Shown here one piece after another: positions 7,737-16,660 of a stretch of 64,000 nucleotides of DNA. Position numbers and translations under genes: made by a program. The stretch spans positions 1 through 64,000 of the forward strand of contig DVGI01000033.1 of the NCBI GenBank assembly GCA_018712805.1, written 5' to 3'. The notes beneath the pieces are model-generated. The model did not search any database, was not told the origin of the DNA, and worked only from the letters and a program-made list of their open reading frames with translations. The first letter of the stretch is position 1, and every line of letters begins with the position of its first letter. This DNA comes from Candidatus Fimenecus excrementavium (GTDB lineage: Bacteria; Bacillota; Clostridia; Oscillospirales; Acutalibacteraceae).

Positions 7737-8366
7737 TTGAAAAAAATTGTTGTGTTGGTCTCCGGCGGCGGAACCAATTTGCAGGCGCTCATTGACGCCG
7801 AAAAACGTGGAGAAATCCCGAACGGCAAAATCACCTGCGTCATTTCTTCCAAGCCGGACGCCTATGCTTTAACGCGCGCCAAAGAAAACAACATTCCCAC
7901 CCGCGTATTGGACCGCAAAGCTTACCCGGATATTGCGTCGTATTCGCGCGCGATGGTCGAAGCGCTGCAGGAAGAAAAAGCCGACCTTGTCATTTACGCC
8001 GGCTTTATGACCATTTTGGACGAGCAGGTTGTGCGCGCGTTCCCTAATAAAATGATGAATGTGCACCCGGCGCTGATTCCCTCGTTTTGCGGGAAAGGCT
8101 TTTACGGGCTGCACGTGCACGAGGCGGTGCTCAAAAGCGGCGTGAAGCTCACCGGCGCAACCGTGCATTTTGTCACGGAAGTTTGCGACGGCGGACCGAT
8201 CATTCTGCAAAAGGCCGTTCCCGTTTATAACACCGACACGCCGGAGATTTTGCAAAAGCGCGTCATGGAGCAGTGCGAATGGAAACTGCTGCCGAAAGCC
8301 GCCGCACTTTTCTGCGACGGAAAAATCACCGTCAAAGACGGAAAAACCTGGATTGAGGAAGTGTAA
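7737..8366 (+). CDS. purN: Phosphoribosylglycinamide formyltransferase
   Basis: PurN, 209 residues from a TTG start, transfers formyl from 10-formyl-THF to GAR. VLVSGGGTNLQALI at the N-terminus is the phosphate-binding loop. NVHPALIPSF and GATVHFVTEVCDGGPI contain the catalytic Asn-His-Asp triad. The TTG at 7737 is chosen because the protein then begins MKKIVVLVSGGG as in the family and AAAGGGCGAG lies just before it. A reading frame extending back to 7659 overlaps purM and has no homologous-looking residues. Confidence 0.95.
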   Translation: MKKIVVLVSGGGTNLQALIDAEKRGEIPNGKITCVISSKPDAYALTRAKENNIPTRVLDRKAYPDIASYSRAMVEALQEEKADLVIYAGFMTILDEQVVRAFPNKMMNVHPALIPSFCGKGFYGLHVHEAVLKSGVKLTGATVHFVTEVCDGGPIILQKAVPVYNTDTPEILQKRVMEQCEWKLLPKAAALFCDGKITVKDGKTWIEEV

Positions 8367-8369
8367 ATC

Positions 8370-9083
8370 ATGAAAACGTTAGACATTGCAACTTTACTTC
8401 GTGAAAACGCCTATCCCGGGCGCGGCATCATTCTCGGCAAAACCCCCGACGGCAAAAACGCCGTGATTGCCTATTTTATTATGGGCAGAAGCGTAAATTC
8501 CCGCAACCGCATATTTGAAGCAACCGCGGACGGCATTCGCACCAAAGCCTTTGACGAATCCAAACTTTCCGACCCGCACCTGATTATTTATTCCCCGGTG
8601 CGCGTGCTCGGCAACAAAACGATTGTCACAAACGGCGACCAGACCGACACGATTTATGACCACATGGACCGGCAGGAAACCTTTGAACAATCACTTCGCA
8701 CCCGCGAATATGAAGACGACGCGCCGAACTACACCCCGCGCATTTCCGGCATTGTGCATATGGAAGACGATTCTTTCAACTATGCGATGTCGATTTTGAA
8801 ATCCGCCGACGGCAACCCCGACAGCGTCCATCGTTTCACCTTCAGCTACAACAATCCGCTGTGCGGCGAAGGGCATTTCATTCACACCTATATGGGCGAC
8901 GGCAACCCCCTGCCCTCCTTTGAAGGCGAGCCGGAGAAAATCGCCACGGTAGACGACATTGACGCCTTTACCGATATGCTTTGGAACAGCTTAAACGAAG
9001 ACAACAAGGTTTCGCTGTTTGTGCGCTATATCAATATAGAGACCAAACAGGCGACCGACCGTATCGTCAATAAAAATCAATAA
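8370..9083 (+). CDS. PurO-type IMP cyclohydrolase
   Basis: A 237-residue protein with the character of the archaeal-type IMP cyclohydrolase family (PurO): N-terminal LLRENAYPGRGIILGKT, YFIMGRSVNSRNRIF at about 32-46, then YSPVRVLG and NPLCGEGHFIHTYMGDGNPLPSF. It would close FAICAR to IMP, the last step of the pathway. It sits four bases after purN and immediately before a transformylase that lacks a cyclohydrolase domain, which supports the role. The family assignment is from remembered sequence patterns. Confidence 0.88.
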   Translation: MKTLDIATLLRENAYPGRGIILGKTPDGKNAVIAYFIMGRSVNSRNRIFEATADGIRTKAFDESKLSDPHLIIYSPVRVLGNKTIVTNGDQTDTIYDHMDRQETFEQSLRTREYEDDAPNYTPRISGIVHMEDDSFNYAMSILKSADGNPDSVHRFTFSYNNPLCGEGHFIHTYMGDGNPLPSFEGEPEKIATVDDIDAFTDMLWNSLNEDNKVSLFVRYINIETKQATDRIVNKNQ

Positions 9084-9097
9084 TCGGAGGGTAAAAG

Positions 9098-10276
9098 ATG
9101 AAGGAACTGGAACTGAAATACGGCTGTAACCCCAATCAGAAGCCGGCAAAAATTTTCATGCAGGACGGGCGCGACTTGCCCGTTACCGTATTAAACGGCA
9201 AACCCGGTTACATTAACTTTTTGGACGCTTTCAACAGCTGGCAGCTGGTGCGCGAACTCAAAGCCGCGCTGCATTTACCGGCAGCCGCTTCTTTTAAACA
9301 CGTCAGCCCCGCCGGCGCAGCGGTCGGGCTTCCGCTTTCCGACACACTGAAAAAAATCTACTGGGTCGATGATTTGGAAGAACTTTCGCCGCTTGCTTGC
9401 GCTTACGCGAGAGCGCGCGGCACCGACAGAATGTCCTCGTTCGGCGACTGGATTGCGCTTTCCGACGTCTGCGACGTGCCCACCGCAAAGCTGATTAAGC
9501 GCGAAGTGTCCGACGGCATCATTGCTCCCGGCTACACCGACGAAGCACTTGAAATTTTGAAATCGAAACGCAAAGGGACTTACAACATCGTTGCGATTGA
9601 CGAAAACTATGTCCCCGCCCCCGTTGAGCACAAAGACGTGTTCGGCGTGACCTTTGAGCAGGGCCGCAACGAGCTGAAAATCGACGCGAGCTCACTTGAC
9701 AATATTGTCACCGAAAATAAAGATTTGCCCGAAAGCGCAAAACGCGATTTAATTATTTCGCTGATTACCCTCAAATACACGCAGTCGAACTCCGTCTGCT
9801 ATGCAAAAGACGGCCAGACCATCGGTGTCGGCGCAGGCCAGCAGTCGAGAATTCACTGCACCCGTCTTGCCGGCAACAAAGCGGATATTTGGCATCTCCG
9901 CCAGCATCCGAAGGTGCTCGGCCTTGACTTTATCGACAGCATTTCCCGCCCGAACCGCGACAACGCGATTGACGTTTACATTTCGGACGAATACGAAGAC
10001 GTCATCGGCGACGACGTTTGGCAGAATACGTTTAAAACCCGTCCCGAAGTGCTGACCAAAGAAGAAAAACAGGCGTGGCTTTCGCAGTTCCACGACGTTT
10101 CGCTCGGCTCGGACGCGTTCTTCCCGTTCGACGACAACATTGAGCGCGCAAGACGCAGCGGCGTTTCCTATATCGTCCAGCCCGGCGGCTCGATTCGTGA
10201 CGACATTGTCATTGACTGCTGCAACAAGCACGGGCTTGTCATGGCGTTCACCGGCATTCGCCTGTTCCACCATTAA
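9098..10276 (+). CDS. Stand-alone AICAR formyltransferase (transformylase half of PurH)
   Basis: A 392-residue enzyme that formylates AICAR to FAICAR with 10-formyl-THF. It begins LKYGCNPNQKPAKIF, contains KHVSPAGAAVG (about 67-77), YTQSNSVCYAKDGQTIGVGAGQQSR (two overlapping active-site blocks near 227-250), and SDAFFPFDD. These are transformylase-domain motifs of PurH. The MGS-like IMP cyclohydrolase domain that normally precedes them in bifunctional PurH is absent; the PurO-type gene just upstream supplies that activity. AUG follows CGGAGGG. Confidence 0.94.
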   Translation: MKELELKYGCNPNQKPAKIFMQDGRDLPVTVLNGKPGYINFLDAFNSWQLVRELKAALHLPAAASFKHVSPAGAAVGLPLSDTLKKIYWVDDLEELSPLACAYARARGTDRMSSFGDWIALSDVCDVPTAKLIKREVSDGIIAPGYTDEALEILKSKRKGTYNIVAIDENYVPAPVEHKDVFGVTFEQGRNELKIDASSLDNIVTENKDLPESAKRDLIISLITLKYTQSNSVCYAKDGQTIGVGAGQQSRIHCTRLAGNKADIWHLRQHPKVLGLDFIDSISRPNRDNAIDVYISDEYEDVIGDDVWQNTFKTRPEVLTKEEKQAWLSQFHDVSLGSDAFFPFDDNIERARRSGVSYIVQPGGSIRDDIVIDCCNKHGLVMAFTGIRLFHH

Positions 10277-10285
10277 AATAGCCTA

Positions 10286-10325
10286 AAATACAGGTGTACC
10301 GTTTCGGCGCACCTGTATTTCCCGT
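10286..10325 (+). terminator. Hairpin between the transformylase gene and purD
   Basis: A perfect 11-bp stem AAATACAGGTG/CACCTGTATTT with a 13-base loop, followed by CCCGTTTTT. It could be a partial terminator or a processing or stability element within the operon. Confidence 0.6.
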
Positions 10326-10358
10326 TTTTGCATATCATCAAAGAAAGGTTTTTAGAGC

Positions 10359-11636
10359 ATGAAAATTCTGGTTGTCGGCGGTGGCGGCCGCGAACACGCC
10401 ATTATTAAAAAGTTAAAGGAAAACCCCAAGGTGACCGAAATTTTTGCCTGCCCCGGCAACGGCGGCATCGCAAAAGACGCCACCTGTGTGGACATCGGGG
10501 CGAAAGATATTCCGGCGATTACCGATTTTGCCGTAGAAAACAAAATCGACTTCTGCGTTGTCGCGCCGGACGACCCGCTGGTACTCGGCTGTGTGGACGC
10601 GCTCGAAGCGAAAGGCATCCCCTGCTTCGGCCCGAACAAAAACGCCGCCATTATTGAAGGCAGCAAGGTGTTTTCCAAAAACCTGATGCAGAAATACAAC
10701 ATTCCTACGGCCGACTACGCTGTGTTTGCCGACCCCAAGGAAGTTATTGCGTATATCCGAAAGAAAAACGAATTCCCGACGGTCATTAAAGCCGACGGCT
10801 TGGCGCTCGGCAAAGGCGTTATCATCGCGCAGAATCTCGAAGAAGCCGAAGACGCCGTCAAATCCATTATGGAAGACAAAATGTTCGGCGAAAGCGGCAA
10901 CCACGTGGTCGTTGAAGAATTTTTAACCGGCCCCGAGGTTTCGGTTTTGGCGTTCACCGACGGCAAAGCAATGGTGCCGATGGTTTCCTCCATGGACCAC
11001 AAACGCGCGCTCGACGGCGACAAGGGTTTGAACACCGGCGGCATGGGTACCGTCGCGCCGAACCCCTATTACACCAAAGAAGTTGCCGACACCTGTATGG
11101 AGACCATTTTCCTGCCGACGATGCGGGCGATGAACGCCGAGGGCAGAACCTTTAAAGGGTGCTTGTATTTCGGCTTGATGCTCACGCCGAAAGGACCCAA
11201 GGTCATTGAATACAACTGCCGCTTCGGCGACCCGGAAACCCAGGTTGTGCTCCCGCTTCTCAAAACCGATTTGCTCACCGTTATGCAGGCGGTGCACGAC
11301 GAAACGCTTTCCGAACTTTCTGTTGAGTTTTCCGACGAAGCTGCGGCGTGCGTGATTGTCGCTTCGGGCGGTTACCCGAAATCTTATAAAAAAGGCTGTG
11401 TTATGGACTTCGGAAAAGCGGAAGAGCTTCCCGATGTCACCGTATATCACGCCGGTACGGCGCTGAAAGACGGCAAGCTTGTCACGTCCGGCGGGCGTGT
11501 GCTCGGCGTAACGGCAACCGGCAAAGATTTGGAAACCGCGCTGCAAAAAGCCTATGCGGCGGTCGAAGAAATCCACTTTGACGGCGCATTTTACCGCAAA
11601 GACATCGGTCAGCGCGCACTCGCGGCACGCAAATAA
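10359..11636 (+). CDS. purD: Phosphoribosylamine-glycine ligase
   Basis: PurD, 425 residues, an ATP-grasp ligase that joins phosphoribosylamine and glycine to GAR. It opens with MKILVVGGGGREHAIIKKL, the ATP-grasp core shows PTVIKADGLALGKGVIIA and VVEEFLTGPEVSVLAF, and GGMGTVAPNPYYT and IEYNCRFGDPETQVVLPLL are GARS signatures. Full length. It is separated from the transformylase gene by 82 bases containing a hairpin and is followed 10 bases later by purL. Confidence 0.97.
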   Translation: MKILVVGGGGREHAIIKKLKENPKVTEIFACPGNGGIAKDATCVDIGAKDIPAITDFAVENKIDFCVVAPDDPLVLGCVDALEAKGIPCFGPNKNAAIIEGSKVFSKNLMQKYNIPTADYAVFADPKEVIAYIRKKNEFPTVIKADGLALGKGVIIAQNLEEAEDAVKSIMEDKMFGESGNHVVVEEFLTGPEVSVLAFTDGKAMVPMVSSMDHKRALDGDKGLNTGGMGTVAPNPYYTKEVADTCMETIFLPTMRAMNAEGRTFKGCLYFGLMLTPKGPKVIEYNCRFGDPETQVVLPLLKTDLLTVMQAVHDETLSELSVEFSDEAAACVIVASGGYPKSYKKGCVMDFGKAEELPDVTVYHAGTALKDGKLVTSGGRVLGVTATGKDLETALQKAYAAVEEIHFDGAFYRKDIGQRALAARK

Positions 11637-11646
11637 GGAGGGCAAC

Positions 11647-14600
11647 ATGGTTTACAGAATTTATGTAGAAAAGAAAAAGAAATTCGCGGACGAGGCGGCG
11701 ACGCTCCTTTCCGACATTCGTTCGCTTTTGATGATTGACGCGGTTTCCGACCTTCGTCTTTTCAACCGCTACGACGTGGAAAACATTGACGAAGCGCTGT
11801 TCAAAAAATGTGAAAAGACCGTGTTTTCCGAGCCGCAGCTCGACAACACTTACGCCCACCTGCCGCAAACCGACGCCATTGTATTCGCAACAGAATACCT
11901 GCCCGGTCAGTTTGACCAGCGTGCGGATTCCTGCGCGCAGTGCATTCAGTTCGTTTCACAGGGCGAAAAGCCGCTGGTGCGCACCGCGAAAGTCTATATG
12001 ATTTTCGGCAAGGTTACGCCCGCGCAGTTGGACGCGATTAAAAAATATGTCATCAACCCCGTGGAAAGCCGCGAAGCTTCGCTCGACCGCGTCGAAACGC
12101 TGAACGTGCCTTACGACATCCCCACCGAAGTGGAAACGCTCGACGGTTTCACTTCGCTTTCCAAAGCGGAGCTTGCCGATTTCGTGCAGAAATATGCGCT
12201 CGCCATGGACAACGCGGACATCGCTTTCTGCCAGGATTATTTCAAAAGCGAACACCGCGACCCGACCATTACGGAAATCCGCATGATTGATACCTATTGG
12301 TCTGACCACTGCCGCCACACCACGTTTTTGACGACGATTGACGGCGTGGAAATTCACGACCCGACGGTTCAAAAAGCTTACGACCGCTATGTGGCAATCC
12401 GCAAGGAATTGGGGCGCACGAAGCCCCAGAATCTGATGGATTTGGCGACCATCGGCGCGCGGTATTTGAAATACACCGGGCAGCTGAAAAATTTGGACGA
12501 ATCCGAGGAAATCAACGCCTGCACCGTGAAAATCAAGGTAGACGTAGACGGCAAAGCGGAAGACTGGCTGTTCCTCTTTAAAAACGAAACGCACAACCAC
12601 CCGACCGAAATTGAGCCGTTCGGCGGCGCGGCGACCTGTATCGGCGGCGCGATTCGCGACCCGCTGTCAGGCCGCGGCTATGTGTATCAGGCAATGCGTG
12701 TGACCGGCGCGGCTAACCCGTTAAAACCGGTCAAAGACACCATGCCCGGCAAACTCCCGCAGAGAAAACTTGTCACCACCGCGGCGGCGGGTTACAGCTC
12801 CTACGGCAACCAAATCGGTCTTGCAACAGGGCAGGTCGATGAAATTTATCACCCCGGCTATGTCGCCAAGCGTATGGAAATCGGCGCGGTCGTGGGTGCG
12901 GCGCCGGCGGAAAATGTCCGCCGTGAAGTGCCTGTCCCGGGCGACATTATTGTGCTGCTCGGCGGCAGAACCGGCCGTGACGGCTGCGGCGGTGCAACCG
13001 GCTCGTCTAAATCCCACAAGCTTTCTTCGCTCGAACAGTGCGGCGCGGAAGTCCAAAAAGGTAACGCGCCCGAAGAGCGCAAGCTGCAAAGACTGTTCCG
13101 CAATCCGAATGCAACCAAGCTTATTAAACGCTGCAACGACTTCGGCGCAGGCGGCGTTTCCGTGGCCATCGGCGAGCTTGCCGACGGGCTGCACATTGAT
13201 TTAAACAAAGTCCCGAAAAAATATGAAGGTCTTGACGGCACCGAACTTGCCATTTCCGAATCGCAGGAACGCATGGCGGTTGTGTTGGACCCCAAAGACG
13301 TAGACGCCTTTATGGCGCTCGCCGCCGAGGAAAACCTTGAAGCAACGGTCGTTGCCGAAGTCACCGAAAACCCGCGTCTTACCATGGAATGGAACGGCAA
13401 GAAGATTGTCGACATTTCCCGCGATTTCTTAAACTCCAACGGTGCGGAAAAACACACCCGTGTTTTGGTTGAGGCGGCGAAGCCTGTTGAAAAAACAGTC
13501 GAAGGCAAAACCAACGCCGAAAAATTCCGCGCGCTCGCCGATGACTTAAACGTCTGCTCGAAACGCGGCCTTGCCGAACGCTTTGACTCGACGATCGGTG
13601 CGAACACCGTTTTGATGCCGTTCGGCGGCAAATATCAGCTCACCCCGGCGCAGGCGATGGCGGCGAAAATCCCGGTCCTCAACAAAGACACCAAGACCTG
13701 TTCCGTGATGGCGTGGGGCTACAACCCGTTCATCACCGAGAAAAACCAGTTCCTCGGCGCGTATTACGCAGTTGTGGAATCGGTTTCCAAGCTGATTGCA
13801 ACCGGCGCGGACCTTGCCACCTGCTATTTGACGTTCCAGGAATATTTTGAACGCATGACCGAGGACGCCTCCCGATGGGGCAAACCGGCGGCCGCTTTGC
13901 TCGGCGCGCTGACTGCCCAGTTGGAATTGGGCATCGCCTCCATCGGCGGCAAAGACTCGATGAGCGGTACATTTGAAGACATCGACGTACCCCCGACGCT
14001 GGTTTCCTTTGCGGTTTCCGTTTGCAATTCGGACAACATTATTTCCCCCGAATTCAAACTGCCCGCGTCTAAACTTTACTATATCGCCCCCGAAAAGAAC
14101 GCGGACGGCACGTTGAACACCGAAAGCCAGCTTGCGGTTTACAAAAAGGTAGCAAAGCTCATTGCCGACAAGAAAGTGCTTTCCTGCTTCACACCTACCT
14201 ACGGCGGCATTGCCGAAGGGCTTATGAAAGCGGCGTTCGGCAACCACATCGGCTTTAAGTTAGACCGCGGCTTCCCGCAGGATGCGCTTTACAGCTATGA
14301 TTACGGCGCGTTTGTGCTCGAAGCTTCCGAAGAACTTGAAGGGCTGACGCTCCTCGGCGAAACCACTTATGACTACGCGCTGAAAATCGGTATTGAAACC
14401 ATAGATTTAAGCGAGCTTTCTGACATTTACGAAAACAAGCTTGAAAGCGTGTTTGCCTGCAACAAACCGACAAGCAGCAAGCCGGTTGAAACGATTTCTT
14501 ATGAAGCAAAAACCCGCGTTGCGCCGAAAATCGGCGTGGCAAAGCCGAAAGTGCTGATCCCCGTGTTCCCCGGCACCAACTGTGAATATGACACGGCGCG

Positions 14601-15342
14601 CGCACTTTCGTGGGCGGGTGCAGAACCGAAAATTATGGTCATTCGCAACCTGTCTGCGCAAGACATTGCCGAAAGCGTAAAGGCGTTCGCCAAAGAACTG
14701 CGCGACAGCCAGATTGTCTTTGTGCCCGGCGGCTTCTCCGGCGGCGACGAGCCGGACGGCAGCGGCAAGTTTATTACGGCGTTCTTCCGCAGCCCGTTAA
14801 TCACAGAAGAAGTCCACAAGCTGTTGAAAGAGCGCGACGGCTTAATGGCGGGTATCTGCAACGGCTTCCAGGCGCTTATCAAACTCGGGCTCGTGCCTTA
14901 CGGCGAGATTATTGAGCCGAACGCCGACACCCCGACGCTGACCTTTAACACCATAGGTCGCCACCAGTCAAGACTGGTCAACACCCGCATAGCGTCGAAC
15001 AAATCCCCGTGGCTTTCGGGAAGCTCTGTCGGCGACATTTACACCGTCCCGATTTCCCACGGCGAAGGTCGTTTCGTCTGCCCGCCGGAATTGCTGCAAA
15101 AGCTCATTGACAACGGGCAAATCGCGACGCAGTATGTGGACGAAAACGGCAACCCGACCATGGAAATCCGTTATAACCCGAACGGCTCCGACCTCGCGAT
15201 TGAGGGTATCACCTCCCCCGACGGCCGCGTCTTCGGCAAAATGGGGCACTCCGAACGGTATTCTGATAACGTATATAAAAACGTGGACGGCAACAAAGAC
15301 AACGGTATGTTCAAAAACGCTGTTGATTACTTCAAAATCTAA
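11647..15342 (+). CDS. purL: Phosphoribosylformylglycinamidine synthase, single-chain
   Basis: A 1231-residue FGAM synthase that uses ATP and glutamine to convert FGAR to FGAM. The large chain combines a PurS-like N-terminus, two AIR-synthase-like halves (SDHCRHTTFLTTI near residue 220, KNETHNHPTEIEPFGGAATCIGGAIRD near 315) and a C-terminal class I glutaminase with the nucleophile Cys in AGICNGFQALIKLG and upstream PGGFSGGDEPDG. This is the clostridial single-chain clade, distinct from the PurLQS complex. ATG 11647 follows AGGAGG. Last gene of the purine operon. Confidence 0.97.
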   Translation: MVYRIYVEKKKKFADEAATLLSDIRSLLMIDAVSDLRLFNRYDVENIDEALFKKCEKTVFSEPQLDNTYAHLPQTDAIVFATEYLPGQFDQRADSCAQCIQFVSQGEKPLVRTAKVYMIFGKVTPAQLDAIKKYVINPVESREASLDRVETLNVPYDIPTEVETLDGFTSLSKAELADFVQKYALAMDNADIAFCQDYFKSEHRDPTITEIRMIDTYWSDHCRHTTFLTTIDGVEIHDPTVQKAYDRYVAIRKELGRTKPQNLMDLATIGARYLKYTGQLKNLDESEEINACTVKIKVDVDGKAEDWLFLFKNETHNHPTEIEPFGGAATCIGGAIRDPLSGRGYVYQAMRVTGAANPLKPVKDTMPGKLPQRKLVTTAAAGYSSYGNQIGLATGQVDEIYHPGYVAKRMEIGAVVGAAPAENVRREVPVPGDIIVLLGGRTGRDGCGGATGSSKSHKLSSLEQCGAEVQKGNAPEERKLQRLFRNPNATKLIKRCNDFGAGGVSVAIGELADGLHIDLNKVPKKYEGLDGTELAISESQERMAVVLDPKDVDAFMALAAEENLEATVVAEVTENPRLTMEWNGKKIVDISRDFLNSNGAEKHTRVLVEAAKPVEKTVEGKTNAEKFRALADDLNVCSKRGLAERFDSTIGANTVLMPFGGKYQLTPAQAMAAKIPVLNKDTKTCSVMAWGYNPFITEKNQFLGAYYAVVESVSKLIATGADLATCYLTFQEYFERMTEDASRWGKPAAALLGALTAQLELGIASIGGKDSMSGTFEDIDVPPTLVSFAVSVCNSDNIISPEFKLPASKLYYIAPEKNADGTLNTESQLAVYKKVAKLIADKKVLSCFTPTYGGIAEGLMKAAFGNHIGFKLDRGFPQDALYSYDYGAFVLEASEELEGLTLLGETTYDYALKIGIETIDLSELSDIYENKLESVFACNKPTSSKPVETISYEAKTRVAPKIGVAKPKVLIPVFPGTNCEYDTARALSWAGAEPKIMVIRNLSAQDIAESVKAFAKELRDSQIVFVPGGFSGGDEPDGSGKFITAFFRSPLITEEVHKLLKERDGLMAGICNGFQALIKLGLVPYGEIIEPNADTPTLTFNTIGRHQSRLVNTRIASNKSPWLSGSSVGDIYTVPISHGEGRFVCPPELLQKLIDNGQIATQYVDENGNPTMEIRYNPNGSDLAIEGITSPDGRVFGKMGHSERYSDNVYKNVDGNKDNGMFKNAVDYFKI

Positions 15343-15360
15343 CGTCCCGCAACATACAGA

Positions 15361-15405
15361 AACCCCGCCTTTCCGAAAAAGGAAAGGCGGGGTTATTTGT
15401 TTTAT
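15361..15405 (+). terminator. Terminator of the purine operon
   Basis: A perfect 14-bp stem AACCCCGCCTTTCC/GGAAAGGCGGGGTT with a GAAAAA loop, followed by ATTTGTTTT. It lies between the convergent purL and the 15418 gene and can serve both. Confidence 0.85.
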
Positions 15406-15417
15406 GCGGATTTTATT

Positions 15418-15864
15418 TTACGCGTTCGGCAAAGCTTCAAGGGTATTTTCCTTTTCCACCCACTGCGTTTTCACGCTGTCGCCGTCGGCGAACACCCAAA
15501 GTTCCACGGTTTTCTCCCCTGCCGGCACATATTCGCCGCCGCTCTCTGCCGTGGCGTTGTGCATAAGCTCGGTTCTGATTTCCACCACCGACAAATGGGT
15601 GGTTTCGGACACCACGCGGATATGGTTGAAATGCAATATATCTTGGTCGTAATACGGCTCAAACTGCGCGAGATAGTCGGCGACTTCTTGGTTGAGCGCG
15701 GTTTTACAGGTTTCCCCGCCGCGCACATAGGTCGCCTGCAACGAAGATACGCCCGCTTCCCATTTGACAGCCTTAGATACAGGCAAATGCGGCCAGACAA
15801 GCAGCGCGCCGATGAGCAGCACCTGCACGACAAGAATTGCCGTAAAGACTTTTAACCCTTTCAT
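15418..15864 (-). CDS. Membrane-anchored protein of unknown function
   Basis: A 148-residue protein with one N-terminal membrane segment or uncleaved signal (residues about 4-24, LKVFTAILVVQVLLIGALLVW), followed by an outside domain of about 120 residues rich in beta-type sequence (HLSVVEIRTELMHNAT, KTVELWVFADGDSVKTQWV). I recognise no family. Its start overlaps the stop of the upstream gene (ATGA). The two neighbours have the same architecture and probably act together at the cell surface. Confidence 0.75.
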   Translation of the reverse strand: MKGLKVFTAILVVQVLLIGALLVWPHLPVSKAVKWEAGVSSLQATYVRGGETCKTALNQEVADYLAQFEPYYDQDILHFNHIRVVSETTHLSVVEIRTELMHNATAESGGEYVPAGEKTVELWVFADGDSVKTQWVEKENTLEALPNA

Positions 15865-16322
15865 TGCGCCGCCTCCTCACTCATATTTTTCACAAGTACC
15901 TGCGGCGTGTCGCCGGTTATGACCCAAACTTCCCAAACCGCGCCGTTTTTTGCACCGGAAATAGAATAACAGAAATCATCGCCGGCACAAGCAAGCCTTG
16001 TCAAAACAAGGTCGCTGTCCGCGCCGTTTTCCCGAAGATATTGTGAAGAAACGGTTTGTAAAGTCTCCTGCAAATACTTGTCCGCCACCGCGCGGGTACC
16101 CGTTGCCGCGCCGTCACGCACCGTAAAGCGGTAAAACGCCGGTTCATATGCGCGAATGGTTGCTGCCTGCATACCGCCGTCCGCCGTTTTGAATGTCGCC
16201 GCCGCGTTTTCCGTCACGCGCATACCGATTGGAAGCTGCGGTATAAGCAATGACAGCAAAACGGCAAACAGCAAAATCTGTGCCAAAACAAGGAACACCT
16301 TTGAAGCTCTGTTCATTCCCAT
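15861..16322 (-). CDS. Membrane-anchored protein of unknown function
   Basis: About 153 residues from ATG 16322, which lies seven bases after AAAGGGG; a slightly longer frame begins at a TTG six bases upstream. An N-terminal hydrophobic segment (KVFLVLAQILLFAVLLSLLI) is followed by an extracytoplasmic domain with two Cys (LACAGDDFC) that could form a disulphide. No family recognised. It is the first gene of a two-gene operon with 15418 and has similar topology and size. Confidence 0.75.
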   Translation of the reverse strand: MGMNRASKVFLVLAQILLFAVLLSLLIPQLPIGMRVTENAAATFKTADGGMQAATIRAYEPAFYRFTVRDGAATGTRAVADKYLQETLQTVSSQYLRENGADSDLVLTRLACAGDDFCYSISGAKNGAVWEVWVITGDTPQVLVKNMSEEAAQ

Positions 16323-16385
16323 AAGCAAACCCCTTTTCTTTTCATTTCATTTAAAAATTGAAAAATGTAGCCCTCCTATAATTTG

Positions 16386-16415
16386 AATATAACATAAGGA
16401 TTGATTACCTGTCAA
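16386..16415 (-). promoter_or_regulatory. Promoter of the 16322-15418 operon
   Basis: On the minus strand TTGACA (16415-16410), 18 bp, TATATT (16391-16386). Confidence 0.65.
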
Positions 16416-16543
16416 TAAAGCTTTTTATATTTCTCTTTGCCGGTTCGGTCTTTGTTTTTCTTCTGTTGCATATTCCAAAATCTTTTGTGCCGACACGGTA
16501 GTTTGATTGCCGACAAATTTCTCAAATATTTCCCTGCCGCCCC

Positions 16544-16572
16544 TTGATTTTTGAAGGATGTTCTTATATAAT
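16544..16572 (+). promoter_or_regulatory. Promoter of the DUF1846 gene
   Basis: TTGATT (16544-16549), exactly 17 bp, TATAAT (16567-16572). The transcription start should fall near 16579, only a few bases before the hairpin at 16582. Confidence 0.75.
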
Positions 16573-16581
16573 GAATAGTGT

Positions 16582-16629
16582 CACACTTCGGAGTTGTGGT
16601 GTCGCCACCGCCGAAAGTGTGTTTTTTTT
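16582..16629 (+). terminator. Terminator-like hairpin at the 5' end of the DUF1846 transcript
   Basis: CACACTTCGG pairs with CCGAAAGTGTG with one bulged base. An inner GTGG/CCAC stem stacks on it, and eight T follow (16622-16629). There is no plus-strand gene upstream that it could terminate, so it is either an attenuator or a 5' stabilising structure with an accidental U tract. Confidence 0.6.
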
Positions 16630-16660
16630 GTGAATTTGGAATGTTTGGGAGAACGAGAAA

